Below, piece by piece: positions 1 through 12,900 of a stretch of 64,000 nt of DNA. The DNA comes from Onchocerca volvulus (Eukaryota; Nematoda; Chromadorea; Rhabditida; Onchocercidae), in assembly GCA_000499405.2 (NCBI GenBank), contig HG738138.1, positions 4,886,368 through 4,950,367 of the forward strand, read 5' to 3'. The translations under genes and the position numbers were made by a program. Under the pieces are notes generated by a model, which saw only the letters and a list, made by a program, of their open reading frames with translations, searched no databases and had not been told where the DNA came from. Each line of letters begins with the position of its first letter. Positions within the stretch are counted from its first letter, which is position 1.

Positions 1-2171
1 GTATTTTGATATTGAAATCTTTTTTGCAGGTACCGATCAGTAAGCAACAAAATAGTTCATCTCATCCAGAAATCGATTTTCCACATGCAGGTATTCAAAT
101 TTTATTAGTTATTAGAATTACATAAATATAGTCGATTTAGATCAAGTTTTGCCAAGAATAGTTTATTAAATTAATGCTCGCAATCTTGTTTTCATCTTTT
201 AGTTTGTAGCTTTATATTTATTCTTTGATTTGTCACTCCTTATTTCGCAATTTTTGTTATTTTTTATAGTGCAAAAGAGACTGATGTATAAAAATCGGTA
301 CGTGAAATATGCAGTAATTTGTTGAATTCTGAATTGAAATGACCTACTTGCTATTTCAAAACTTATCATCTATTAAGGATCTTCACAGAAATCTTCTTGC
401 GGTATTGCAGAAGAACATGGCACTGAAACTCTGAAATCAAGTGCATTCAGGTTATTTTCATATTTGTATTTACAGGGCTTTCATCTTTAACGTTTTGTTC
501 CTTTGAATGCTATTTCTTTTTTTTTTTTTTTTTCTGCCATTTTTGATGATGCTACTGTTCTATAGCAATTTTATAAGGATAATTATATAAGATAGTGCAT
601 CATCTCAGCATAATCCAGAAAGTCAGTATTCAATATTAACTAAAGGAATCAAGCTCTCTGCATTATTAGGAAACCTGTCAGCTGATGAATCAACTGAGAT
701 GGTTTAATAACTAGCATCATGAGCTTCTAACAGTGTATTGATCATATCCTCAGTCATATCATCAGTCATATCCACCATTCAGTCGCTACATCATCAAATG
801 ACTTACTGTTTGATCACTTATCATTCTTATCATAAGTCCATCGTCTCAGTGATATATATTGAATTTGTTTTTTAGACCATACAGTGCTTCGAGCGACAGC
901 AATACCAAGGTTGTAGTTGCAGGATTTACAGCTGAACCCTTTGAGACAGTAGCTGTAACTGTTGCTTCTCCTGTGAATTTACCAGTGGAGGTCTGTTTAG
1001 CACAATATTTTTGACGGTTCGAATGTTTTCATAAAAAAAAAAGCTAATTAGCATGTGATTTCAGAATGATGACATGTCTTGGAATCCATTTTTAATTGCG
1101 CCATTCAGCTCACAGAGACATAGTTCAGCTACTTTGCAGAATGCTGCAATGGATGATCACAGTTTTGGACATTGTTTTGATAGATTGCCGAGGCATTTAA
1201 AACATTCCACTTCAAGTAATTTAGACTTCTCTTGTTCTATGATCGACTTACTTATTCAGTGGTCGAAGACCAGTTTGAAGACTAAATTTTCCAAGATTAA
1301 TGTTGAACAGTTTTCTAAAATTTTGTACTTTTCGTTTATTGTTCACATTAGGTCATGTAAACTTTTTTTGTTCTGTCCCATTCATCGAGTTTCTTTATCT
1401 TTCAGCCAATTTTTCTGTGAGCATACTAATGTTCGTTAGTTTACTCGATTATTTTTTGAAGGCAAAATGGAGGAAGATGATACAGATTTTGAAATTGATG
1501 AAAATGATCCATTCGCTGCAGCACCAATTCATCGCTATCAAATGAGGTTTGTTTATGGTTAACTAGAGTTTTTCATTGCTTCCAGCTAAGATATTGACAT
1601 GGGGGTTTTTTAATGTTTTCTCCTCTACCAATCGCCGCACTTTTGGCATATGCATACTTGTTGTGAAATATGATTCAACATTTGTGATCTAAAGCTCAAC
1701 ACCTTAAAATATCTTTTTTTTTTTTTTATCGTTTTATCTTGCGCTGTGACTGTTGAGCAGAAATTATCTGCAAAGTATCTATTTAAGCGATTTTTAATTC
1801 TCAAAATACATTATTCATGGATTTACAGTTTCAGGTTTGTTGAAGAAATTTCCAGAATGAAAACTACAAGTAAGTATTCTATCCTCTTATCCCGTCGATT
1901 CTGCATTTGTTACATAATTGATCGCTTTTGTTGTGTCACTCGATTTCTGAATCTAAAATCAGTTAATTAATTCTGAACTCATGCAGGTAGTAATCGTGAA
2001 GTTAACGAAATAAATTTAGATGAAGTTCTTAGATTGTTATGTGGGAGGGTTTCTGACGAAGAATCGCAATTTATTCAAAAATTTACAGGTTCACCACAGG
2101 AAAAAAGTCAATCAAATGGTAGTGCAATCCAAGACGCAGGTGTTAGTCATGAAGTTCTCTTAGCATCTTGA
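1..2171 (+). CDS. 3' part of an unrecognised, probably disordered protein (5' end outside the window)
   Basis: The gene enters from the left edge and ends at a TGA at 2169-2171. Exons that join in phase are 389-450, 596-676, 876-990, 1065-1215, 1462-1546, 1835-1869 and 1987-2171, all with GT...AG borders. Before 389, an exon at 30-90 and perhaps a short one near 270-285 are likely, but their phase is ambiguous. The readable part is about 238 residues, rich in Ser, Asn, Asp and Glu, with no membrane segment. It holds WNPFLIAPF and ENDPFAAAP, so an NPF and a DPF motif are present. Such motifs bind EH-domain and AP-2 endocytic proteins in other families, but this is only a hint. The end, from about NEINLDEVLRLLCG, looks more ordered. 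I do not recognise the family. Confidence 0.6.
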
Positions 2172-2236
2172 ACTAGCCATAAGAAACTTTGAATATCCCG
2201 TTTTTATTGCTTGTTTTGAGAATAACATTTAGAGTA

Positions 2237-2242
2237 AATAAA
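2237..2242 (+). terminator. Candidate polyadenylation signal of the 1-2171 gene
   Basis: An AATAAA hexamer lies 66 bases after the TGA stop of the first gene, a normal distance for a nematode 3' UTR. The assignment rests on position and motif only. Confidence 0.4.
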
Positions 2243-2663
2243 TTATTTTTATTCAGCATTTGGTTAACACTTAACAGATTTGCAATGAAAACTTCAAGCT
2301 TGCGAAAAATGGGAAAAAAAATAGTAAGAAATGTTAGCTGTATTTACATTCCTGGTAAAAAGCTCTTTACGAAACTAAATTTCAAGATAGCAAACCTTCG
2401 ATATGACGTTTTTTTTTTTGGTTCAGTTAATTAAATTGAAAATAGAAAAAAATGAAATTGAAAGTAGAAAAAATTGAAGTTAAGGTCAAGAATCACTCAG
2501 TATAATTACTTACATCATTCTTCATATGACTGTATCAGTTTCTTTGTGTTTTTATGTTCGTTTTGGTTGGTTTGATTGATCAGTATCTTTTAAATATGCA
2601 AACTTGCTCAGCAAATGTAGAACTTGCTTGCCATTTAGGGTGTTTTTTTAATTTTAATTTCAG

Positions 2664-3364
2664 TCTGAAAGAATGAGGAGTGCATTACAAAAAAAAAGAA
2701 AAAACCCAATTTGTGGGGGAATTACAATCGTAAACAGTGATGGTACGTTAAACTAGTGAGTAGCTTGCGGCAATGGACATTTTATTTGTCAAGCATTATA
2801 AAAGAATTGTTGGTAATGGAAATGCCATTGATGCCGGTTAATTTACCTCCAATAGATATTAAGAAGAATCCTGACCTTAATATTTATAGTTCGTCTTGCG
2901 AAATCATGGAAAAATGTTAATTTGGTTCTGCAATTTTAAAATCAATATTATGAGATCAGAATTTTTCAGTCCTACCTTTCAGTCTCACAGAAAGAGATTG
3001 TTAAAAGTTTGCAAAACAGTTTGAATTTTCATAGTTTAAGGAAATGTAAGGAGTCGCTTCAGCAAAAGGTGTCCTATAAAATGAGAGTAAAACCAGGTCA
3101 CTGACGAACACCAACATTGTTGACTGAAATTAAGAACCTGAGTCTTCCCATGTGTTTTAATATTACTTGATTTTATACAATCAGATTAATTAACATCACA
3201 TATCCTAATTTATCTGCTATTTATTTAGCAAATTTTGGAGCAGATTAATTGCTAGTTTCAAGAATTTCGACAATCTGTGATTTTATTTTCCTTTTTGTAC
3301 AGTTCATTCAGTCTTGATACCATGTAGTAAGTGTCGTTATTCGCTCACAAATATGATTAAGTAA
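2664..3364 (+). CDS. Candidate very small two-exon gene, or alternative 3' end of the preceding gene
   Basis: A strong acceptor (poly-T then TTTCAG) at 2661-2663 is followed nine bases later by ATG at 2673. The frame runs to a GTACGT donor after 2742 and joins in phase to 3303-3364 behind a TTTTTGTACAG acceptor, ending in TAA at 3362. The product would be 43 residues: a basic stretch (LQKKRKN), then ICGGITIVNSD, then VHSVLIPCSKCRYSL. The acceptor just before the ATG fits spliced-leader addition and could make this a downstream operon gene. Equally, the exon is open upstream of the ATG and could be an alternative end of the first gene. A run of nine A in the first exon is a weak point. Function unknown. 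Confidence 0.3.
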
Positions 3365-3933
3365 TTGGCATAATCTGACTTAACCACAGCATTCTTTTTT
3401 TGCTTCAATTTTGCCCACACTTTTTTGTCTCAAATTCACAGAATTTGTCTTATACTTTAATTGAATTTTATTCAAAATTTCTGGAGGCCTTGGAATTCTC
3501 AAAATCCTATTTCTTAATTATCGAAACTACAGGATTTTTCATTTAAGCATTACAATGTCATGCAATTAAGAATTTTTTTTTAATTAAAATGTGCAAAATT
3601 TGGATGTCAGACACATTTTCAGACAAGTATCCACGAATTAGGAAATACACAAGACATCAAGAACATTGAAATAGAAAGCTTATATACAGTAAGTCAAGTT
3701 TTTGTCACTGAAAATTTCGAAAGCTACATGCATTAATATTATTTGAATTATAGGGTCTTATCAAGTTCTAAAATGTTGGTAACAGAATCTTTGTATGTCC
3801 TTAAAATCCGTTGTCTTTGGAATAAACTTTTATGCTTTTCAAGGGGTATGAAAGGTGGAGTAAGTTATTGAAAACTTTTTCTTTAGTTTAAATAAATGTA
3901 TAATAACAAGAAAGAAAAAAAAAACGGAAAGAA
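3365..3933. other. Intergenic spacer between convergent genes
   Basis: About 570 AT-rich bases separate the plus-strand genes from the stop codon of the minus-strand cotransporter gene. I see no open frame, RNA gene or repeat of note here. Confidence 0.6.
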
Positions 3934-6900
3934 TCAAGAATATGTCGTAATAACTTCTTTGCCCGTTCCTCGTATAAATAAAATACGAGGAATTTTATCA
4001 GACAATACTTCTAGGTAGTGCATGTAATCATCAAGACCTGAAATATTTTTGAACGTTTCTTAATTATTAAAAATTGATCTAACTATAAACATTTTGGACA
4101 TGAAACAGAGAAAATACTTAGCACATATGGTAGGCTGTTTTCAAGAGTACCTTTTGATGTTTTATGTGATGTAATATAAAAGCATATGCCAATTTTAATT
4201 ACATACCTTCTCTAGCAACAGGAGGCTTTGGTAAATTGAGCAGTACCAGTTGACTATCAGCAGAATTTGCAAGAATCAATTCATTCAATCGAACTGCTGT
4301 GTGCATTTTGCGCACCTGCAATTTTCGAAATGATTAATGAATCGATCTTTAATTTTACTATGAAATAATAAACATTCATTTCAGATGGATTTCCCACACG
4401 AAAGTGACAATTTAGAATCTAATTTCTACGATGGCTAACCTGTAATATTTTTGATAATGAACAGTAGAAGATTTGGGCTTATTCAGCGAGTAAGTCGTTA
4501 GCAAAATTTGCGAGTTGGGATTATTTACTCCAATAGTTTTTTAATCTTAAATTTAGCAGATACTTTTCTGTGCACCTGCAAATACTTAATATTAAGAGAA
4601 AAAATTTGTAAACTCAGCATAATACATACTTTTTTTTTGTCGAGCATTCTAAATTTTTTATCGCGATCATCTTTGTCATTTCCTGCCACAATTTCATTCT
4701 TCGATTCTGCTATTGTCACTCGCCTGTTACAGAGGAATTTATATAAAAATGAACTATAGATGTGAACACTTAAGCTATTACATTTTGCTGTTTAATGAAA
4801 GAAATGTGGAAATTGGTGATTAATTGAAGAAACGGAAATTAAAATGTGGAAGAAATTCATGACAAGAAATTGAGCAGTTACTTTTCATCATGATTTGATG
4901 ACATTTTTTCCGGAGATGACGCTGTTTTCTTCATCGATGATACTTTTTCTTTTGATGACATCGACAATTCCTCATTATCATCATCACCGTTTTTATCATC
5001 AGTTCTCGTCTTCGTCTCACTCTCTGTATCGTTATCATCACCATTGAGTTTGTCATTTTGCTTCATTTCTGCCAAGACCAAAGGCTGAATTTTTCGAAAT
5101 TTAATTAAAATCAAATTTTATTTTCAAAATTCTTTTAACTTTCAAGAAAATGACAATATTTCTTACCGATATTTTATTTAATTTTCCTTTTATTTCGTAC
5201 ATTTCCTGCATATATCGAGTTCTTTCCTCCATAAGAAGTGTTCTTTCGAAAGCATTCTTTGAAATTTTGGGATCTGATAGTTCTATGACCTGGCAATATA
5301 CCACATGATCATTATGAAACAAAAATCGAGGTTATGAAAATGACTTTTTTTTTTTAATTTCAAAGTATTTTAAGATCAAAATTTTTTAAAATATATTTCA
5401 AAATCTTAGAATTTCGTTGTTAAGTCAAAATTTCCTGTTCTCATCCATCAATTTATCGGCTAAAATTCAAGCTAATTATCAAATGGACTAAGTAAAATCA
5501 AGCAAATTTTATCAAAGCTCAATTTAATCGGAAAGTTAAAATTTAAAATTCTAAACCATATTTTTGTTTTAGACTTAATCCCCAAATAAGTTAGGCACTT
5601 ATCATAAAATTAATTCAACAGGAAAATTTGCATATTGAAATGCGCCTGATTTACCATTATTCTCGCATCAATCCTTAGCTGATAAACATATTTCTGAAGA
5701 TCTGCTTGTAGCTTTGTATTATTATCCATTTCTTGCGCAACTGCTATCACACGAAGTTTACATCCTCGCCATACCTTTGAATAGAAATTACCATCTGATG
5801 CTGCTGCTGCTGACCGATGATTTTTAAAATCATTACATAATCATATAAATTATCAAATTTATCGGGAAAAAAAATTCTAAAAAATACTGATCCCAGTAAT
5901 GAAGGGTTGAATATATTCGATTCTCTCGAAAATTTTACCACATTTAATAAATTATTTTTTATAAATCTCCATATAAGCCATAAGCAACTATACTTTGCTT
6001 TGAATCAATAAATAAGCGATAAGTATGCATAAACCACCGTCTTGTACAATCCAGTACACATCAATAGTACCAACAAGACGAATAGCCGAAACTGGGAAGT
6101 TAACAATATCTTTAGCAACAACAAGGCACATGTCTGTTGCAACACCTGCGTGCAATTTATCTATAAATTTAGACATTTTAAGAATCCAAATAACTTTTCC
6201 ATATCTTCAAAAAAGTTCAAAGTTTTAAAATTTCTTTGAGTTATATACACTTCTAAAATATTTTTAAGCAAACCATGTTCGGAGTTCCTACTATTATAGT
6301 AAAATTTACCGGTGAATGTATGATAATCCGAATCAATAGCTTCAGCCGAAGAAGAGGTTGTGTGAACAGGCCAACTTAACAGAAGCGTATTTGGTCGTAA
6401 TCCACCCATTCCGACACTTTGAATTAACGTTGAAACACTTCCTCCAATCTACACCAAATTTTCCATTTATTTTGGTTGATAATTATGGAATTTAGAACAA
6501 GTAGATCCCTGATGACAGTCATTAATAATGGTTTTAAAAAAAATGGTTCAAACGGTTTCATAAGAAGTCCAAGTATATCAGCATTGCATTGAATCACTGG
6601 AAAATCTGAGTCTGATAACACAAAAAAGGTATACACTTACTTGTGTTTCGCCATATACCAATGTTTTTGCAAAGCCACGAAGTCTGATCTGATTCATATC
6701 GAATTCCATTCGTGCTTTTACCTGGTTTATTTACTCAGGATCACGAAACTTTTATTAGAGCTTTGAATTCACCCCCTTCTTCGAACCAATAAAATGGCTA
6801 TTCTATAAACTTTCAAGCTTAAAACTCTTCCTTCTATCGAGTTTACGAAAAGCATACAACAGATTCAATGCCTTAGCTTATAAAACGAAGAACACACCTC

Positions 6901-9900
6901 TTCCGCTTTTCTTCGATCATCGATAAGTAGAGGATTGCCACGTATAAATGCGACAACAATAGTTAAGCCACGACTAGCTTTAAGTTGTGATGCGAAATTG
7001 ATCAAATTCAAATAGCGCATATCAACAAGTTCTTTGGACCAAGGCATTGATAAAAGCAGCAGTAACTGCGGTCTGAAGTAATACCACAAATAACAACTAA
7101 TTGTTTCAAAAGTTTGATTAAAGGAAAAAACTACAATGTATTAGTTGTATGAATATGAAATATATTTGCTACAGAATATAAAATATTGAATCTGTAATTA
7201 AATTTGAAAATTATAACAAAAGACTGTACCGGAAATTCTTTGGATGTGGATCTTTCTCACTAATTTTCATCAACGAATATTGCGCGGTTGTCAAGGCTAA
7301 ACCACGCATTCCATCACCCCATTCTTTTTTGGCACTGGAAAATATTATTAGAAGCTAAAATATATGATAAGTAAGATTCAACAATGCTCGAATTCTGATT
7401 CATCATTCTCCTTTTTTTCTGAATTCTAACTTTCCAACTCCAAATTGAGGAAAAAAGTGATGTAATAAATTACCCCTTCCATTCGACATATTTGTATATA
7501 GCAAGACAAAGCACACATGAAACAATTGCATAGTCCCAGTGGGTGCTAAACATAATAAAAAAACAAAGTCCTGCGCCAAGTAATGCTAAAGACCTGAAAT
7601 TTAAAAAAGTGTAGAAATCAGTTCTTTTTTTTTTTTCAAAAAAAAACTTTTTGTCGAAAATACTATAGAATGAAGGGATTCTGTATTAAACAACAAATTA
7701 AATTTCGGATTTTTAAAAATTATAGACCAAGATAACTGCTTGATTAGTAAGTCAGTATTGTACCTTATGATCGCATACTTCACGCTGAATACGGGTGGTT
7801 TTCAGCCATTAAAAAAATTGAAAAAAACTGATAATTCCAGTCGTTTAATCTAGTACGAGATTCAGGGCGATGTGACATTGTATTTCATCATTTTTGTTAA
7901 AATTTTCAAGAATTTGTTCTGTAATGTTATGTTTGCCTAATATTTGATTACTCAAGCATGCTGAGTGTTTTGAGTTAGATTTCTTGCGATTGGTTAGAAG
8001 CAATTTTCCTCAATTTGTCATGCTAACCAGTGGTAGAATTTGAATCGTGGTCTCCAGTTCGGTGCACCGAGAAGTGAGTGCAATGCACAGATCAAATTCA
8101 CAAATGCGTAACACATCAGGAAGAAGAAATCAACTACCGCAGCTATTTGATCCATTGCTCCCATTAATATGGCTAATTCCGCGATTATAATCGTTATTAC
8201 CAATCTATAAAAATACGACATTCTGAATTCCTTAAATGATTCATTCCGAGTTAAGCATATTGGCAATATCATTGTTGAAGTCGTAAGCGGTCGCAGCTAA
8301 CAAGCGACAATTTAATAACATCCGCCATGAACTAATTTTAACAGTGAAATTATAGATACCCTTTAAATGGTTCATTTTTGCTCGTAATTTTTGCAAATGG
8401 TTTCAAAATCGGTATAACATCATCTTTAGCAATTGATTGCAGGAGACGTGGCGCACCTTAAAGAAAAAAAAGTCATACGCAAACTTATCTTCCAAGATCT
8501 TACAGTTTATTTCCAGAATATTTATTTGCAATTCATTTTCAAAATTTAAGTTACATAAAACTATTAAATTTAATAAATCATTTTAACTTGGAGGCTAGAA
8601 ATTATTGGTTTCATAGAACTCGCTTTTTACAATTATAAAAATTGAAGGGGCAAAACTAAATTCTCCAGCATTACATATATAATGGTATCAAATACACAAG
8701 TATTAACATCTCACAATATTATCTAAAGTTTTAATAAAAAAACATGAATATAAGAAATCAATTTAAAAATGAAAATTTGAAAGCATTAAAAAAAATCATC
8801 CAAAATTTTACAGTTTGCTTTCAGAATATTTATTTGCAATTCATTTTTCAAAATTTAAATAGCATAAAACTATTAAATTTAATAAATCATTTTAACTTGA
8901 AGATAAAAATTGGTTGCTTCAATTAGAAAAACACCTAAACTTACTGCAAAGACATTGCAGAGCGGCACCAAATGTCGATAGGAATGATCCGGTCAGTAAA
9001 AGCCATTCTGTTGGCCAAGCTAAATTGGCAACGATCATGCCACCACGTAATGATTGTCCATATCTGCGCAAATTTTTATGATTAAAGAAAGCTTTTCTCG
9101 TAAAAAATTTAATTAAAATTTTCTTTCTTCAGTCGAACTATTTTAAAATAAAATTAGAAAAGTACTTTCTTCAAAAAATTTTTACTGATATGTGAATTTT
9201 TCAAATTTGGATTAAATAAAAGTCAATTAACTGATTAGAAGTTTAGTAAAAAAAACAAACTTGTCTCGCAATACAGCACCATCAATCGTTGCACCAAAAA
9301 CCAAAGCAAGAGAGAAATAGATGAATGATGTCGTCAGTTGAGCAGCAATAGTACCAGCTGGTATTGACAAATTCGGATTCTTCAAATCACCTACAAATAA
9401 AATTTCATCAATAGATTTTACTAATATAAAGCTGTAGTTTTGAAGATTTGAAATTTGAACAAACTCAATCGAATATTTATTTAATACCAAAATATTGAGT
9501 TGAAATGATTAATAAAATCACTGCTTTAAAACAAACCGCTCATATTAGCACCGGTCAGAATTCCAGTAACTGCTGGGAAGTAAATAGCAAGCAACACAAA
9601 AAATGTTGTTTTTACATCCTGGAATACTTCTACATTTCGATCAGCTGATTTTCCTTTTAGATATTCATTTTTGCCGACATAATTTGATCCCAAATTATCT
9701 GGAATTTAATTTTTTTTTTTCAATATCAACAAATTAAAGTTGGCATTGCTTTATTGTCACAGAATTTTTTATTTGGTTGAAAGCAACAGTGTTTATTGAA
9801 ATTCTAGTTTTTATTTGAAATTATCAGCAAGATACCGATAAAGGCATTGCTTCCAAATCCTGGAAAGGCATTGATGCAACGTAATTCATTTTGTATGAAT

Positions 9901-12900
9901 ATTTCAGAACATTGACCATTTGGACAAAAATAGTTTAGTAACGGCCCACTGTAACAAAACTTATTCACAGATGGAAATATAAGAAAACAATTTGGAACTC
10001 AGGAAAAGATCAAAGAAAATTGAAAACTAAATTGAAAAAATATTGTAGAAAAACTAACGGCATAGAAGAATTGCAATAATCGCAAATATCAGAAAGCGGA
10101 ACGTCATCAGGTAGAACAACCCGTGCTTGTAATAAATGATCTCCCAGCATACAAACACTAAATCCAGAAATATGAATGGAAAAAAAAAAAAAAAAGAAAG
10201 AGATCTAAGCATTATTTGACCGCTCAATCAATCTTTGTTGAACAAGAAATTCAATCGAAATTCAAATGTGTAAAAATTAAGTTCAAATCTTTCATAGCTA
10301 TTCTTTCTTTCAACTATCAACCTTGTATAAAAATGTCAAGCAGCCCGAAGATTCAGTGCAGCTCCATCTCAAATGGGCTGCTATAATTTTAACTGTATGT
10401 TTCAATTAGCTTACTGATTATCTACTGCTCGAATATCAATTTTATAGTGGAAAAGTTTTTAAGCTTCGTCTCAAATAATGATTATTTTGATTAAAAAAAA
10501 AATGGGTTTTTAGCAGATAAGTTCATGATAGTACTTCTTTGAAATTTTAAAACATACTGCTGTGCGTCAGATGGTGCAATTGTTTTTTCGATTCCACCAG
10601 CGTAACAAGCCAAGATTGATAGGATAACACAAAATAATGATATCTTAATTGTTTAGCAAAATGAAATTAAGATTAGAAAATTTTTTTGTCTTTTTTAAAA
10701 ATTTTAATTTATTAAATTTTTTGCATATAGAATGAAAATTATCAATTCAAAGAAAATATAATCACCGGTGCAAAGAGCTGAACGAATTTAACCCCCATCG
10801 CAACAATTGCAAATTCCAATAGTAACAAAATGGTAGAGTAAAATCGCAAGTTATGCGACATCCAACCCATCAATCCTGGAAACTTGATCTGCATTGCGAG
10901 CATAATATTTGTTATGTACAAAGTCCTTGACGTTATGCTACAAAAATTACCTGTATCTGAATGAACTTCTGTACCACCGATTGTCAAACCAGGAAATATA
11001 TAAAGCTGAAATTGAACTAAGATTTTGAAAGTAAATTCTTCGTCTCATTGATTTTCAAAGTTTCTCAGGATTAAATCCGGAAATTATACATAAAATCGAA
11101 AATTTGTCTAAAAATTTAAGTTTGTCGAGAATCAAATAAAAAATTAAAAGCTTTAGTGGTACAATCTGCTATAAAGACAAAATTTCTACCAGTAATATTT
11201 CGACACCACCGACGAGATACATTGCTGTGGCCACAGTGTTAGCCAAATAAAATAGTATACCAACAGCTGAGCCAAATTCAGGTCCAAGATTTCGTGAAAT
11301 CATGAAATATGCACCACCACTTTCTACGACACCATTTGTTGCTATTGCTGATAAGCTTACGCTGGTCAAGAATGTCTACAAATAATTCATTTAATTGATT
11401 TTAAAAAATTTCAAGATAAATAAATGATTGCAACAATTGTATCAACTTTGGTTCAGCAAAGAAAAGTAGTGTTTGAAGTGCACGAAATCACATTCAACGT
11501 TTGATTATTCTTTTATTTCTAACACTTGGATATATCTTATTTTACTTTTTATTCATCATGGGAAAAGGTGATAATTCGCGAACAAATTTAACAAAAATTC
11601 GAAAGATGAGTGGCATAAAATAAGTTTTAGTAAATTTGAATTTTGTTAAATTCAAATTTTTAAATTTGACAAGATTTGGACATTGGTTCTAATTATTTCA
11701 TCTTAATTTACACTCTATTTTACTCCAAATCGATTGGTATTTATTTTATCATCGACTTCCTCCCTAAAAAAAATAACTAACACAAAGGCAGCAGATAAGC
11801 AACAGAAAGCAAGTTTGAGCGATGCCAGCAATACCAACCATCCAAAAAAGACGTATAAACATGGTTACACCAAGGATATGCTGGATTGTTGGTAAATAAA
11901 CACCCAGCATAACACCGAGTTCAGCCTAAAAATGCAACATTTCTTTCATAATGATAATTAGTGGGAAAATTATTTCAAGTCATACTGATAAAATTGATCA
12001 AATCGCTGGCAGTCACTGATATTTTTGCGTAAAATTTTTGTAAAAAATTTATTTATAAGTAAGTTGAATTTTCTCATAGAATTTACACGAAGTAATGACT
12101 GTAGGTTTTCAAATTCGAAAATTTCTAGATAATTAAGCTTTTCTTACCTTAGCATGCTTGCTTTTTTCACGTTCTAATGGGCCTGGTGTCGTATAACCTT
12201 TAAGGTAGGAACTAATGAAAGGTTCACTTGGCTCTTCGAATAAAGCCAAGTTATTTCCGGATGCGATGATACTTTTTCGTGCTTTGAATGATTCCCATAA
12301 CATTGAAAAACGACGGGGATCATCTACAAGAACGATGCTAAGATGTAAAAATTGGATCTTATCCAATATCGACTGTGATATATTTATTACAAAGTGTGTA
12401 AAAATAAAAGAAAAGAAACGACCTTCCTTATCAAGTCCGATGAAAATACTTCCCTGACGAGTTCTATTTTTTCCAGCATTATCTTGTCGAATCTTTTCAT
12501 CTCCAATTGTTGCATTTATACTGTAAGAATCTCATATGAAATTCTTGAAATAGAAAGAGAAAGTTGGATGTGTGATTTCATGAATCTAACGTATCATATC
12601 AACTGTTTTGAATATATATTCTACTTTCATTTACTAAAGAAATTAAAATTATAAAGCTCAGCTTTTCAAATCATTTAAGAAAAAAATGAAGGATTTTAAT
12701 AAATTGTAAGCATTCAGTAAATTTGAAAAAGTGAAAAAAATTTTATGCATTTTTTTGATACCTTTTCAAAATAATTTTTATTATTTTTCATATCTTTGTG
12801 AAACGCTAGACATAAGGATGTAAATTTCGGAATATTTAAAACAACAAAAAAAAAAATTTAATTTTGGAGTTTGAGAAAATGGAATTTGGAAGTTAGCACT

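Noticed and set aside
1300..1545. Plus-strand 81-codon frame in the first gene
   Set aside because: Most of it is intron. The true exon 1462-1546 uses another frame that joins in phase on both sides.
6025..6239. Plus-strand frames opposite KCC exons near 6 kb
   Set aside because: They overlap a KCC exon that is in phase with its neighbours and carries family motifs.
12215..12654. Plus-strand frames opposite KCC N-terminal exons
   Set aside because: They are antisense shadows of the exons at 12148-12323 and 12423-12520.
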